Of a stretch of DNA of 33,636 bases, positions 1 to 9,139 are shown one piece after another; position 1 is the first letter of the stretch, and every line of letters starts with the position of its first letter. Below the pieces are notes generated by a model. It worked only from the letters and a program-made list of their open reading frames with translations, did not search any database and was not told the DNA's origin. The translations under genes were made by a program, and so were the position numbers. This DNA is from an uncultured Magnetospirillum sp. Its GTDB lineage: Bacteria; Pseudomonadota; Alphaproteobacteria; Rhodospirillales; Magnetospirillaceae. Location of the stretch: positions 1 to 33,636 of the forward strand of contig NZ_CAINTR010000140.1 of NCBI RefSeq assembly GCF_903853455.1, given 5' to 3'.

Positions 1-2
1 CC

Positions 3-119
3 CGGTTCCGATCCTTCGCCATCAACATCATGCGGGCCAACGGCACCGTCAACATCAGCCGGGAACTCTACATCAATGCCCTGAACCCGCTTCACGCGAT
101 GGGCTACAGGGCAGCATGA
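3..119 (+). CDS. C-terminal fragment of a probable transposase
   Basis: An open frame enters from the left edge and ends at TGA 117-119, giving 38 residues that include SFAINIMRANG and NISRELYINAL. The pattern of a hydrophobic FAIN stretch, RANG and then a short amphipathic helix resembles, from memory, the C-terminus of DDE transposases of insertion sequences. The rest of the gene lies outside the window, so the catalytic residues cannot be checked. The gene abuts a lower-GC frame that seems to lack its 5' end, which fits an insertion-sequence edge here. I could not define a terminal inverted repeat. It could be another kind of protein; the family call is tentative. Confidence 0.5.
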   Translation, partial: RFRSFAINIMRANGTVNISRELYINALNPLHAMGYRAA

Positions 120-186
120 GGAGAACTGAACAACCCTGGGGGTATCAAGCGGCATCCTGGGGGGGTGTCTGGCAATATTCGTCGCG

Positions 187-522
187 ATGTTCCTGAGAGG
201 CGCATCCGTGCTGACTGTTTCGCTGATGTGCCGGATCCCTGTTGGAGCCATAGTTGGGCTTGTGGTTCTTTATGGCCTGAAGGGAATAAAATCAGCATTT
301 TTGGGGCCAGTCACTGATGCCGTCGATGTGAACACTCCTTATGGCATCGCCTTGTTCTGTGTAGCCGGTGGACTGTGTTCGGATAGAGTTATCAGTCTGG
401 TCGATGGCGCAATGGAGGGCTCCATCGGATTTCTGAGAAAAAAGATATTCGGGCTTAACGGTCCGTCCCAGGGTGAACATACTCCCCCGGCCCCAGTTCC
501 CGGGAAGCCCCCTGGTTCTTAA
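187..522 (+). CDS. Hypothetical membrane protein, probably 5'-truncated
   Basis: This encodes 111 residues from ATG 187, of no family I recognise. A hydrophobic segment covers about residues 11-32 and a weaker one about 53-65, and the tail is rich in Pro, Gly and Ser. The frame stays open upstream to a stop at 127-129, and codons 154-186 would encode another hydrophobic stretch (ILGGCLAIFVA). ATG 187 therefore cuts through a likely membrane helix, and no Shine-Dalgarno sequence precedes it. The base composition is visibly less GC-rich than the flanking genes. I infer the 3' remnant of a membrane protein gene broken by the element on its left. It may not be expressed. Confidence 0.4.
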   Translation: MFLRGASVLTVSLMCRIPVGAIVGLVVLYGLKGIKSAFLGPVTDAVDVNTPYGIALFCVAGGLCSDRVISLVDGAMEGSIGFLRKKIFGLNGPSQGEHTPPAPVPGKPPGS

Positions 523-551
523 CCCGAGATGTCGGGCGTCGTCGTTGGGGT

Positions 552-1829
552 CTACAGCCCCCGCGCCACCGCCCGCCAGGCGATGTCGCGGCGGCAGAAG
601 CCCTGCGGCCAGTCCAGACGGTCCACCGCCTTGTAGGCGCGCGTCCGCGCCTCGCTGACGGTGGCGCCGATGGCGGTGACGCCCAGCACCCGCCCGCCGG
701 TGGCGACCACATGGCCGTCCTTCAGCGCCGTGCCGGCATGCAGCACGGTGACGCCATCGACCGCGCCGGCGGCGTCGAGACCGCCGATGACGGTGTTCTT
801 GTCGTAGGCCCCCGGATAGCCCTTGGCGGCCATCACCACCACCAGCGCCGGCTCGTCGCGCCAGTCCAGGGTGATGCCGGCCAGCCTGCCCTCGGCGCCG
901 GCCAGCAGCACCGGCAGCAGGTCGGATTTCAGCCGCGCCATCAGCACCTGGCATTCGGGGTCGCCGAAGCGGACATTGTATTCCAGCAGTTTGGGACCGG
1001 AATCGGTGACCATGATGCCGGCGAACAGCACTCCGGTGTAGGGCTTGCCCTCCGCCGCCATGGTGCGGACCAGCGGCAGGATGCTGGTGGCCATGATCCG
1101 GTCCTGGATCTCGGGCGTCACCACCGGGGTGGGGGAATAGGCCCCCATGCCGCCGGTATTGGGGCCGGTATCGCCGTCGCCAACCCGCTTGTGGTCCTGG
1201 GCGGCGGCCAGCGGCAGGGCGGTGGTGCCGTCGCATAGCGCGAAGAAGCTGCACTCCTCGCCGTCGAGGAACTCCTCGATCACCAATTCGTCGCCGGCAT
1301 CGCCGAACACCTTGTCGCCCATCATGCTGTCCACGGCGGCCAGGGCCTCGTCCAGGTCCATGGCCACCACCACCCCCTTGCCGGCGGCCAGACCGTCGGT
1401 CTTGACCACGATGGGAGCGCCCTTGGCGCGAATGAAGGCCTTGGCCTTTTCCAGGTCGGTGAAGCGGCCGTACCAGGCGGTGGGAATGCCGGCCTTGGCC
1501 GCCATGTCCTTCATGAAGCCCTTGGAGCCTTCCAACTCGGCGGCGGCGGCCGAGGGGCCGAACACCTTGATACCCTCGGCGCGGCAGCGGTCGGCGAGGC
1601 CAAGCACCAGCGGCGCCTCGGGGCCGACCACCACCAGATCGACGGCATGGGTCCGGGCGAAGGCCACCAGCTCGTCCACCTTCTCGGCGGCGATGGCGAC
1701 GTTTTCCGCCACGGCGGCGATGCCGGCATTGCCGGGCGCGCACCACAGCTTGGTCAGCAGGGGAGACTGCGCCAGCTTCCAGCACAGCGCATGTTCGCGA
1801 CCGCCCGACCCGACCACCAAGACTTTCAT
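552..1829 (-). CDS. purD: Phosphoribosylamine-glycine ligase (GARS)
   Basis: PurD joins 5-phosphoribosylamine and glycine using ATP to make glycinamide ribonucleotide, the second step of cytosolic de novo purine synthesis. The 425-residue protein is of normal family length. It opens with [15 protein letters not shown] (the N-terminal PurD signature), has [13 protein letters not shown] near residues 69-80, an ATP-grasp core, and the C-terminal signature [12 protein letters not shown]. The start at 1829 is preceded by GAGGTG. The frame runs further upstream, but that part reads through a repeat element and is not family-like. The gene is divergent from xseA. A weak hairpin (CCCGA/TCGGG, 523-536) follows the stop and might end transcription. 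Confidence 0.97.
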   Translation of the reverse strand: MKVLVVGSGGREHALCWKLAQSPLLTKLWCAPGNAGIAAVAENVAIAAEKVDELVAFARTHAVDLVVVGPEAPLVLGLADRCRAEGIKVFGPSAAAAELEGSKGFMKDMAAKAGIPTAWYGRFTDLEKAKAFIRAKGAPIVVKTDGLAAGKGVVVAMDLDEALAAVDSMMGDKVFGDAGDELVIEEFLDGEECSFFALCDGTTALPLAAAQDHKRVGDGDTGPNTGGMGAYSPTPVVTPEIQDRIMATSILPLVRTMAAEGKPYTGVLFAGIMVTDSGPKLLEYNVRFGDPECQVLMARLKSDLLPVLLAGAEGRLAGITLDWRDEPALVVVMAAKGYPGAYDKNTVIGGLDAAGAVDGVTVLHAGTALKDGHVVATGGRVLGVTAIGATVSEARTRAYKAVDRLDWPQGFCRRDIAWRAVARGL

Positions 1830-1847
1830 CGTCGCACCTCGTTCTGC

Positions 1848-1968
1848 TCCCTCTCTCTGAGGGAGAGGGCTGGGGTGAGGGGGCAATGCGTCGGCGGGCA
1901 CTGCGGTGGGGCGGAGGCAATTCCCCCTCACCCGGCCTCCGGCCACCCTCTCCCTCGAGGGAGAGGGA
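1848..1968. repeat. Large inverted intergenic repeat (REP/MITE-like)
   Basis: Two copies of a short palindromic unit lie in opposite orientation between purD and xseA. The left unit (about 1848-1883) contains GAGGGAGAGGG, then GGGGTGAGGGGG. The right unit (about 1923-1968) carries the complement, CCCCCTCACCC, then CCCTCTCCCTC. Each unit is itself a small hairpin, and together they can form one long stem around a loop of about 40 bases. Similar GAGGGAGAGGG/GGGTGAGGGG intergenic repeats occur in many proteobacteria (recollection). It lies outside both genes and could shape the ends of both divergent transcripts. Confidence 0.75.
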
Positions 1969-2053
1969 AAATGCGCCAATCCCTCGGTGCCGGGTTTTAG
2001 CACTTCCGTCCCCGTTTGCAAATCGGGCCGTCCCAGGCCATCATCGCCCGACC

Positions 2054-3496
2054 ATGACCGACGAACCCGCTCCCAAATCCAACATCCCGGAATATTCCGT
2101 CAGCGAGCTGTCCGGCTCGCTGCGCAAGACCGTGGAGGAGACCTTCTCCTTCGTGCGGGTGCGGGGCGAGGTGTCGGGGTTCAAGCGCCACACCTCCGGC
2201 CATCTCTACTTCGCCCTCAAGGATGCCGAGGCGGTACTGGACGCGGTGTGCTGGCGCGGTCAGGCGGTCAAGCTGGGGATCGGTCCCGAGGACGGCATGG
2301 AGGTGGTGGCGACCGGCCGGTTGACCACCTATCCCGGGCGCTCCAAGTACCAGATGGTGGTCGAGCGCATGGAGCTGGCCGGCCAGGGCGCCCTGCTCAA
2401 GCTGCTGGAGGACCGCAAGAAGCGGCTGATGGCCGAGGGACTGTTCGCGCCGGAGCGCAAGCGGCCCATTCCCTTCCTGCCCGAGGTGATTGGCGTCGTC
2501 ACGTCGCCCACCGGCGCGGTGATCCGCGACATCCTGCATCGACTGGCCGAGCGCTTTCCCCGCCACGTGCTGCTGTGGCCGGTGGCGGTGCAGGGCGACG
2601 GCGCGGCGGCGCAGGTGGCGGCGGCCATTCGCGGCTTTAACGCCCTTCCCGTCGGAGGGCCGGTGCCGCGTCCCGACGTGCTGATCGTGGCGCGCGGTGG
2701 CGGTTCGCTGGAAGACCTGATGGCCTTCAACGAGGAGGAGGTGGTGCGCGCCGCCGCCGAATCGGTGATCCCGCTGATCTCGGCGGTGGGGCACGAGACC
2801 GACACCACCCTGATCGATTTCGCCGCCGATCTGCGCGCCCCCACCCCCACCGCCGCCGCCGAGAAGGCGGTGCCGGTGCGGGCCGAACTGGTGGCCGGAC
2901 TGGCGGAGCAGGGAGCGCGGCTGGTGGGCGCCATGATGCGGGCGCTGGAAGACCGCCGACGCCATCTGGACCAGACCTTCCGGGCGCTGCCCAATCCCCG
3001 CCGGGTGATCGAGGATTGCGCGCGGCGCCTCGACGAGCGGGCCGAGCGGCTGGACAATGCCCTGCCCAATCTGGTGGAGCGCCGCCGCATCGACCTGGAC
3101 CGGCTTGCGACCCGGCTCGATCACGCCGTCAGGACGGTGCGCGCCGCCGAGCAGGCGGGGCAGGAGCGCGGCCGGCTGCAACTGGATCAGGCCGGCCGGC
3201 GGCTGGCGGCGGCCATGCCGCGCCTGCTGAGCGATCGCGCCATCCATCTCGACGGCGCCGGCAAGCTGCTGGAAAGCTTTTCCTATCGCAAGGTGCTGGA
3301 GCGCGGCTACGCCGTCATCCGCGACGGCCACGGCCATCCGGTGGTGTCGGCCGCCGCCGCCAAGCCGGGGGCCGGGCTCGGGGTGGAATTCGGCGACGGT
3401 ACTATCCAGGTGGTGGTGCAGGCCGGTTCAGCCCCGGCCGCCAAGCCGCGCAAGCCTCCGCCTCCGCCCGATGGGCGGCAGGGGAGTCTGCTGTAG
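2054..3496 (+). CDS. xseA: Exodeoxyribonuclease VII large subunit
   Basis: This is the catalytic large subunit of ExoVII, which with the small subunit XseB degrades single-stranded DNA from both ends during repair. The 480-residue product has the N-terminal OB fold (about 12-108, including [14 protein letters not shown]), then the conserved nuclease region with [13 protein letters not shown] (148-160), [16 protein letters not shown] (213-228) and GHETD (246-250). A long helical, Arg-rich segment (about 280-400) and a C-terminal domain containing ERGYAVI follow. The start at 2054 (MTDEP) is chosen because upstream codons lie in the repeat element. The Shine-Dalgarno sequence is weak. xseB is not in the window. 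The gene converges with cheR, only nine bases away. Confidence 0.96.
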   Translation: MTDEPAPKSNIPEYSVSELSGSLRKTVEETFSFVRVRGEVSGFKRHTSGHLYFALKDAEAVLDAVCWRGQAVKLGIGPEDGMEVVATGRLTTYPGRSKYQMVVERMELAGQGALLKLLEDRKKRLMAEGLFAPERKRPIPFLPEVIGVVTSPTGAVIRDILHRLAERFPRHVLLWPVAVQGDGAAAQVAAAIRGFNALPVGGPVPRPDVLIVARGGGSLEDLMAFNEEEVVRAAAESVIPLISAVGHETDTTLIDFAADLRAPTPTAAAEKAVPVRAELVAGLAEQGARLVGAMMRALEDRRRHLDQTFRALPNPRRVIEDCARRLDERAERLDNALPNLVERRRIDLDRLATRLDHAVRTVRAAEQAGQERGRLQLDQAGRRLAAAMPRLLSDRAIHLDGAGKLLESFSYRKVLERGYAVIRDGHGHPVVSAAAAKPGAGLGVEFGDGTIQVVVQAGSAPAAKPRKPPPPPDGRQGSLL

Positions 3497-3505
3497 CGGG
3501 AAGAC

Positions 3506-4327
3506 CTACTTCCCCGGCATGCGGGTGGTGGCGTAGACGCCGCGCTGATCCGGGACCGGCTTGAACTTGTCGGAAATGCCCAGCACGGTCTCGGCCCCAC
3601 CCAGGTAGAGGAAACCGTCGTCGGGCATCACCCGGCTCATGTTGTCGAGTACCCGGGTCTTGGTCGGCTGGTCGAAATAGATCAGGACGTTGCGACAGAA
3701 CACCACGTCGAACTGGCCCAGCGGCTTGAGGTCGTGCAGCAGGTTGTATTCGCGGAACTGCACCATGGCCCGGATGGCCGGGTCGATCTGCCACATCTCG
3801 GAGGTCTTCTTGAAGTACTTGACCAGCAGCTGGATCGGCAGGCCGCGTTGGACCTCGAACTGGGAGTAGAGGCCGGCCTTGGCCTTCTCCAGCATCTCGG
3901 TGGAGATGTCGGTGCCCAGGATCTCGATCTTCCAACCGGCCAGCTTGGCGCCTTCTTCCTTCAGCACCATGGCCAGGGTGTAGGCCTCCTGGCCCGACGA
4001 ACTGGCCGCCGACCAGATGCGCAACGTCTTTCGGGAACCGCGCGCCGCCAGCATGGCCGGCAGGACCATGGCCTTGAACTGCTCGAACGGCTTGATGTCG
4101 CGGAAGAAGAACGACTCGTTGGTCGTCATGGCTTCCGTGACCTCGCGCAGCAGGTCTTCGCCCGCCGTGCGAAGGCCGCCGACCAAGTCCTCCAGGCCCT
4201 TCAGGCCACGCTTGCGCGCCACCGGAGTCAGCCTGCTTTCCAGCAGATAGGCCTTGTCGCGCGTGATGACCAGACCGGAGCGGTCCTTGAGCAACTTGGC
4301 GGCGAAATCGAAATCTTCGGGCCGCAT
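3506..4327 (-). CDS. cheR: Chemotaxis protein methyltransferase CheR
   Basis: CheR transfers methyl groups from S-adenosylmethionine to glutamates of chemoreceptors, the adaptation step opposed by CheB. The 273-residue protein has a helical N-terminal domain (about 1-75) ending in TTNESFFFRD, and a Rossmann methyltransferase domain with IWSAASSSGQEAYT (104-117), ILGTDIS (136-142) and CRNVLIYF (211-218), all CheR hallmarks. No C-terminal TPR extension is present. It is the last gene of the cheAWYBR operon, four bases after the cheB stop, so the two are probably translationally coupled. No terminator is evident in the nine bases before the convergent xseA. Confidence 0.96.
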   Translation of the reverse strand: MRPEDFDFAAKLLKDRSGLVITRDKAYLLESRLTPVARKRGLKGLEDLVGGLRTAGEDLLREVTEAMTTNESFFFRDIKPFEQFKAMVLPAMLAARGSRKTLRIWSAASSSGQEAYTLAMVLKEEGAKLAGWKIEILGTDISTEMLEKAKAGLYSQFEVQRGLPIQLLVKYFKKTSEMWQIDPAIRAMVQFREYNLLHDLKPLGQFDVVFCRNVLIYFDQPTKTRVLDNMSRVMPDDGFLYLGGAETVLGISDKFKPVPDQRGVYATTRMPGK

Positions 4328-4331
4328 GGGT

Positions 4332-5489
4332 TTAGCGCCTCGCCGCCAGCTTCATGATCCACGGAGCAACTTCAGGCAAAGGAAGAACCGCCGAGCATAC
4401 GCCCGCCGATGCCACCGCCCCCGGCATGCCCCACACAACCGATGTGGCCTCGTCCTGGGCGATCACCGTGCCCCCGGACGCCACCACCGCCTGCCCGCCT
4501 TTAAGTCCGTCGGACCCCATCCCGGTCAGGATACACGCCAGAACACGCTTGCCGTAGGCCGCCGCGATGCTGCGAAGCATCGGATCGACAGCCGGCCGAC
4601 AGAAGTTTTCCGGCGGGTTCTTATTCAACCTCAGTATCTTATCAGCACCCTTGGTTTCGATCACCATGTGAAAGTCACCGGGCGCGATATAGACGCGGCC
4701 GCCGCGAACCACTTCGCCGTCCTGGCCCTCGCGCGCCTCCCAGCCGGAGACGCGGCTGATATGTTCGCCCAGGATGGTGGTGAAGGTCGCCGGCATGTGC
4801 TGGGTGATGACGATGGGCTGCGACACCGTTCCGGCGCGCATGGTTCCCAGCAGCGAGAACAGCGCCTGCGGTCCGCCGGTGCTTGATCCGATGGCGATGA
4901 TGTCGGGCGGCTCGGCCGCCTGGGTGCGCAATTGCACCGGGCCGGCATGGATGGCCACCCGGGGCATGGGCGTGATGGCGGTGGTGGCGCGCGGAGTGGG
5001 CGGCCCCCCCGGACGAGCCGGGCGCTTGGGATCGCGGCGCCGGGCCATGCCCAGGGCGCGAATCTTGCCGACCAGCTCGGCCTTGAAATCGACTCCGCCG
5101 GCCAGGTCGCGGGTGGCGGTCGGCTTGGGGATGTAGTCGGCGGCCCCCATCTCCATCGCCCGCATGGAAATGTCGGCGCCCTTGAGGGTCAGCGTCGATT
5201 GCATGATGACCTTGAGGCCGGGATCGATTTGCAGCAGCTTGGGCAGCGCCGTCATGCCGTCCATGACCGGCATTTCGATGTCGAGGATGACGACGTCGAT
5301 TTCGTTGCGCTCCAGCGCCGCCAGGGCCATCTGGCCGTTGCCCACCGACGCCGCGATCTTGATGCCCGCTTCCGCCTCCAGAATCCGGGTGACCAGCCCG
5401 CGAACGACGGCGGAGTCGTCCACGAGCATGACCCGAATCGAGTCGTCGGCGGGGCTGTTGGCAGCCGGCATGGGCGTTTCGTTGACCAT
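4332..5489 (-). CDS. cheB: Protein-glutamate methylesterase/deamidase CheB
   Basis: CheB is a response regulator that removes receptor methyl groups (and deamidates receptor glutamines) once phosphorylated by CheA. The 385-residue protein has an N-terminal receiver (about 18-135) with phospho-acceptor Asp70 in VVILDIEMPVMDG. A Pro/Arg-rich linker (about 150-190) leads to the methylesterase domain (about 193-383). The catalytic triad appears intact: Ser203 in GSSTGG, His231 in TQHMP and Asp327 in GMGSDG. The start at 5489 precedes a short extra N-terminal segment of about 17 residues; a later start is possible but none is obviously better. It lies 11 bases after cheY. Confidence 0.97.
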   Translation of the reverse strand: MVNETPMPAANSPADDSIRVMLVDDSAVVRGLVTRILEAEAGIKIAASVGNGQMALAALERNEIDVVILDIEMPVMDGMTALPKLLQIDPGLKVIMQSTLTLKGADISMRAMEMGAADYIPKPTATRDLAGGVDFKAELVGKIRALGMARRRDPKRPARPGGPPTPRATTAITPMPRVAIHAGPVQLRTQAAEPPDIIAIGSSTGGPQALFSLLGTMRAGTVSQPIVITQHMPATFTTILGEHISRVSGWEAREGQDGEVVRGGRVYIAPGDFHMVIETKGADKILRLNKNPPENFCRPAVDPMLRSIAAAYGKRVLACILTGMGSDGLKGGQAVVASGGTVIAQDEATSVVWGMPGAVASAGVCSAVLPLPEVAPWIMKLAARR

Positions 5490-5500
5490 CTGTGCGCTGC

Positions 5501-5866
5501 CTAGAGCAGGCCGACCTGCGAGAATTTCGCCTGCAGGATTTCGCTGTCGAACGGCTTCATGATGTATTCGTTGGCGCCAGCGGTAATGGCTTCCTGGATG
5601 TGCTCGATGTCGTTTTCCGTGGTGCAGAAAACGACGATGGGATGGTCGCCCCCCGGCAGGGCGCGCATGGCGCGCAGGAAGTCGATCCCGTTCATGACCG
5701 GCATGTTCCAGTCGAGCAGAACCGCGTCGGGCATGGAGCGCTTGCAGGCCTCAAGCGCCTGGGCGCCGTCCTCGGCCTCCTCGGTCTTGAAGCTCAACTC
5801 GTGCAGGATCTTCTTGGCCACCATCCGGATGACCTTGGAATCGTCGACGATTAGACAGGACTTCAT
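5501..5866 (-). CDS. cheY: Chemotaxis response regulator CheY
   Basis: This is a stand-alone receiver domain of 121 residues with no output domain, presumably phosphorylated by CheA and acting on the flagellar motor switch. The acidic pocket is Asp8-Asp9 (LIVDDS), the phospho-acceptor is Asp52 (LLDWNMPVMNG), the switch Thr is in FCTTEND (80-86), and Lys104 is in YIMKPF. The start is ambiguous: ATG 5866 gives MKSCLIVDD, whereas a TTG two codons upstream (5872) sits only five bases after GGAGG. I use ATG because receiver domains usually begin this close to beta-1. It lies between cheW (85-base gap) and cheB (11-base gap). Confidence 0.93.
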   Translation of the reverse strand: MKSCLIVDDSKVIRMVAKKILHELSFKTEEAEDGAQALEACKRSMPDAVLLDWNMPVMNGIDFLRAMRALPGGDHPIVVFCTTENDIEHIQEAITAGANEYIMKPFDSEILQAKFSQVGLL

Positions 5867-5951
5867 GTCCAAGCTTGCCTCCGGTGGAGAGGTATCAGCC
5901 GCGCCGATCGGCGGCCTACCACTTCGATGGTCTCGTTAACCAAAGCCTATA

Positions 5952-6437
5952 CTATTCGTTCCGCGTAAAATCCAGCAGCTTGCCCACATCAAGCACGACC
6001 AGCAGCTTATCTTCAAGCCGATAGATGCCGATGGAGAATTCCCGCCAGTGGAGATCAAGCGTCGGGGGATTGCGTTCGAACTTGGCCGCCGGCAGCGACA
6101 GCACCTCGCCCACCGAATCGACCATCAACGAATAGAGTTCGCCGCCCATATCGACGACGACGCTCATCCCCTTCTTCTCCTCGGCCCGCTTGGGCAGGCC
6201 GAGACGCAGCCGCACGTCGATGGCGGTGACGATGCGGCCGCGCAGATTGAGACTGCCGGCCACCTCGCGGGGCGCCAACGGGATGCGGGTGATCTTCTGG
6301 GGCCCCAGGACGTCCTGGACCGTCAGCACGGGAATGCCGAACAGCTGCCCCTCGATGAACATGGTGACGAAGTCCTGGGTCTCGGGAGCGGCGAGCTCCG
6401 TCGACGGACGCTTGCCGGCGGGGACGATCTGATTCAT
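5952..6437 (-). CDS. cheW: Chemotaxis coupling protein CheW
   Basis: CheW is the adaptor that links the kinase CheA to chemoreceptor arrays at the membrane. The 161-residue protein begins with about 18 polar residues and then a single CheW domain. Typical strands are seen: FVTMFIEGQLFGIPVLTVQDVL (about 23-44), the NLRGRIVTAIDVRLRLGL segment, VDSVGEVLSL and a C-terminal KLLVVLDVGKLL. The start ATG (6437) overlaps the cheA stop as ATGA, and AAAGGTG lies just upstream inside cheA, so translation is probably coupled and the kinase and adaptor made in step. The 85 bases after it, before cheY, contain no gene. Confidence 0.96.
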   Translation of the reverse strand: MNQIVPAGKRPSTELAAPETQDFVTMFIEGQLFGIPVLTVQDVLGPQKITRIPLAPREVAGSLNLRGRIVTAIDVRLRLGLPKRAEEKKGMSVVVDMGGELYSLMVDSVGEVLSLPAAKFERNPPTLDLHWREFSIGIYRLEDKLLVVLDVGKLLDFTRNE

Positions 6438-9112
6438 GCGGCACCTTTGGAGGCTGCGATGGTCGAGGCCAGGGTCTGCAACAAGGCATCACGGTCGAAT
6501 TTGGCGATGTAATCGTTGAAGCCGACCTGACGTCCGCGTTCGAAATCCTTTTCGGTGGCATGCGAGGACAGCGCCACCATGGGGATCTGGGCCCAGCGGG
6601 CGTCGCCCCGTACGGCGACGGCGAACTCGAAGCCGCTCATGCCGGGCATCTCGATGTCGCTGATGATGGCGTCAAACTCGTTGCCCTGCTCGCGCAGCGC
6701 CAGCGCCTTGTCGACGCTTTCCACCGAGATCACCTCATAGCCCGCCACCGACAGCAGCGGCGTCAGCAGGTTGCGGAAGAACGGCGAGTCGTCCACCAGC
6801 AGGACGCGGGGCGCATGGAAATCGGCGTTGCCGAATTCCTTGTCGTTGCGGCCGAACCAGTCGCCGAACGCCTGCGGCAGGTAGTAGCCGGCGTCGATGA
6901 TGGTGGTGGCCTTGCCGGCGATGACGGCGGTGCCGATGATGCCGGGGTTGCCGGCGGAGAGTTCGACCCGCAGGCGATCCTCGACGATGTCGACGATCTC
7001 ATCGACCACCAGGCCCATGGTGTGCTCCTGGTCGGAGAACACCAGCACCGGCTGGCGGCCCTCCTCGCGGAAGCTCATGGAGCCGTCGATGGCGATCAAC
7101 GGCATCAGATGGCCGCGATACTGGACCATGGGCTTGCCGTGGCTGTGTTCGATGTCGGTGACCTCGATTTCCTCGAGACGGGCGACCAGGGCCAGCGGAA
7201 CCGCCTTGAGGTCCTCGCCACCGGCGCGGAACACCAGCAAAGAGGTCTTGGCGTCGGCGTGGCTTTCGCGGACGGTCTGGGTATCGGCCGCCTGAGCTCC
7301 GCCCAACAGGCCGGATTCGCCGGTGGCGCCCGCGATGCCGTTGGGGTCGAGGATCATGATGACCGAGCCGTCGCCCAGGATGGTATTGCCCGAGAACATG
7401 GCGATGTGGCGCAGGATGGGGGCCACCGGCTTGACCACGATTTCCTCGGTGTCGAATACGCGGTCGACGATGATGCCGAAGGTGTAGGTGCCTACCTGGG
7501 TGACGACGATGAAGGTCTCCTGCCGCTCCTCGGTGTCCTCGGACAGCAGCAGCTGACGCTTCAAAGACACCAGCGGCAGTAGCCGGTCGCGCAGGCGAAG
7601 CACCGGGGCGTTGTTGATCATCTCGATGCCGTGTTCGGAATTGGCGGTGACGCGCACCAGTTCCAGAACGCTGATCTGCGGGATGGCGAAGCGCTCGTTG
7701 GCGCATTCGACGATCAGGGCCGAGACGATGGCCAGGGTCAGCGGGATCTTGATGACGAAGCTCGACCCCTTGCCGGGGAAGCTCTTCAATTCGACGGTGC
7801 CGCCGATCTTTTCGATGTTGGTGCGCACCACGTCCATGCCGACGCCGCGGCCCGACACGCTGGTGACCTTTTCGGCGGTGGAAAAGCCGGCCTTGAAGAT
7901 GAACTGGTAGATCTGCTGCGGCGTCAGGGTCTCCAGCTCGGACTCGGTGGCGATGCCGTTCTGGACCGCCTTCTGCTTGATGCGGTCCAGGTTGAGGCCG
8001 CGACCGTCGTCGGAGATCTCGATGATGATGTGGCCGCCTTCATGGAAGGCGTTCAGCACCACCTTGCCGACCTCGGGCTTGCCGATGCGCTTGCGTTCCT
8101 CGGTGGGCTCCAGGCCGTGGTCGGCCGAGTTGCGCACCATGTGGGTCAGCGGGTCCTTGATCAGCTCCAGCACCTGGCGGTCGAGTTCGGTCTCGGCGCC
8201 CAGCATCTGAAGGTCGATCTTCTTGTTCATTTCGACCGAGAGGTCGCGGACGATACGCGGCAGCTTGGCCCAGGCGTTGCCGATGGGCTGCATGCGGGTC
8301 TTCATCACCCCTTCCTGAAGGTCGGTGGTGATGTGGGACAGGCGCTGCAGCGGGGTGGCGAATTCGCTGTCGTCCTTGCCGCGGACCATCTGGAGCAACT
8401 GGTTGCGGGTCAGCACCAGCTCGGACACCAGGGTCATCAGGTTTTCCAGCAGCTCCACGTTGACGCGGATGGTCTGGGCGGCGACCGCCGATTCCTTGGC
8501 CTCCAGCGGGGCGCCGGTCACGACCTGGGCGGCGACATGGGCGGGCACGCCGGCCTTGGGCGCGGGCTCGTCTTCCACTTCGGGTTCCGGGTCGTGAGCG
8601 ACCGGTGCCGGCGGCGGCGGGGGAGGAGGGGGAGGCGGCGGCGCGGCGGCGGCCGGCGCGGGTTCCGGGATGGAGGACAGCGACTCGAAGGTCGGCATGG
8701 GCGGCGGCGGCGGCGGCGGCGGCGAGCCGGCGGCACGACCGTCGGCCATGGCGTTGAGCTCGGCGATCAGGTCTTCGTCGCTGCCCTCGGGCTCACACTC
8801 GTTTTGCTCGAGATGGCCCAGGATCAACTTGATGCGGTCGATGGACTGGAGGATCAGGGTCACGGCGGTGGGGGTGACTTCCAGCTCGCCGTCGCGGAAC
8901 TTGCCCAGCACGTTCTCGCCGGCATGGGCGACATGTTCCAGCCGAGGCAAGCCGAGGAAGCCGCAAGTGCCCTTGATGGTATGGACCAGGCGGAAGATGT
9001 TGCCGAGGATCTGGGGATCGTTCGGATTCTGCTCCAGATTTACCAATGCCACGTCAAGCGTGGAAAGACTCTCCGACGTCTCTGTCAGAAATTCACTAAG
9101 GAGATCATCCAT
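6434..9112 (-). CDS. cheA: Hybrid chemotaxis histidine kinase CheA with receiver domain
   Basis: CheA autophosphorylates in response to receptor state and passes phosphate to CheY and CheB. At 892 residues it is longer than classical CheA (about 650). Domains in order: Hpt (1-105; phospho-His44 in RLVHTIKG), an Ala/Pro-rich linker with runs of 8 and 11 prolines (131-138, 158-168) and no recognisable P2 domain, dimerisation (about 213-275), ATPase (about 300-455; N-box 319-333, glycine box SVSGRGVGMD), a CheW domain (about 465-600), a second divergent CheW-like domain (about 632-765), and a C-terminal receiver (768-888; Asp819 in SDIEMPG). GGAG lies six bases before the ATG. It is the first gene of the che operon, with a palindrome (9140-9153) upstream. 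The receiver may act as a phosphate sink. Confidence 0.96.
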   Translation of the reverse strand: MDDLLSEFLTETSESLSTLDVALVNLEQNPNDPQILGNIFRLVHTIKGTCGFLGLPRLEHVAHAGENVLGKFRDGELEVTPTAVTLILQSIDRIKLILGHLEQNECEPEGSDEDLIAELNAMADGRAAGSPPPPPPPPMPTFESLSSIPEPAPAAAAPPPPPPPPPPPAPVAHDPEPEVEDEPAPKAGVPAHVAAQVVTGAPLEAKESAVAAQTIRVNVELLENLMTLVSELVLTRNQLLQMVRGKDDSEFATPLQRLSHITTDLQEGVMKTRMQPIGNAWAKLPRIVRDLSVEMNKKIDLQMLGAETELDRQVLELIKDPLTHMVRNSADHGLEPTEERKRIGKPEVGKVVLNAFHEGGHIIIEISDDGRGLNLDRIKQKAVQNGIATESELETLTPQQIYQFIFKAGFSTAEKVTSVSGRGVGMDVVRTNIEKIGGTVELKSFPGKGSSFVIKIPLTLAIVSALIVECANERFAIPQISVLELVRVTANSEHGIEMINNAPVLRLRDRLLPLVSLKRQLLLSEDTEERQETFIVVTQVGTYTFGIIVDRVFDTEEIVVKPVAPILRHIAMFSGNTILGDGSVIMILDPNGIAGATGESGLLGGAQAADTQTVRESHADAKTSLLVFRAGGEDLKAVPLALVARLEEIEVTDIEHSHGKPMVQYRGHLMPLIAIDGSMSFREEGRQPVLVFSDQEHTMGLVVDEIVDIVEDRLRVELSAGNPGIIGTAVIAGKATTIIDAGYYLPQAFGDWFGRNDKEFGNADFHAPRVLLVDDSPFFRNLLTPLLSVAGYEVISVESVDKALALREQGNEFDAIISDIEMPGMSGFEFAVAVRGDARWAQIPMVALSSHATEKDFERGRQVGFNDYIAKFDRDALLQTLASTIAASKGAA

Positions 9113-9139
9113 GGCCGACTCCAGTAGGACCCTTTATTA

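Noticed and set aside
292-1920. Long Arg/Gly-rich - strand frame across purD
   Set aside because: It is a frame-shifted shadow of purD; it has no domain pattern and runs through the repeat element.
8690-8730. GGC-rich triplet repeat as a stand-alone repeat element
   Set aside because: It is the coding DNA of the CheA proline linker and is reported there.
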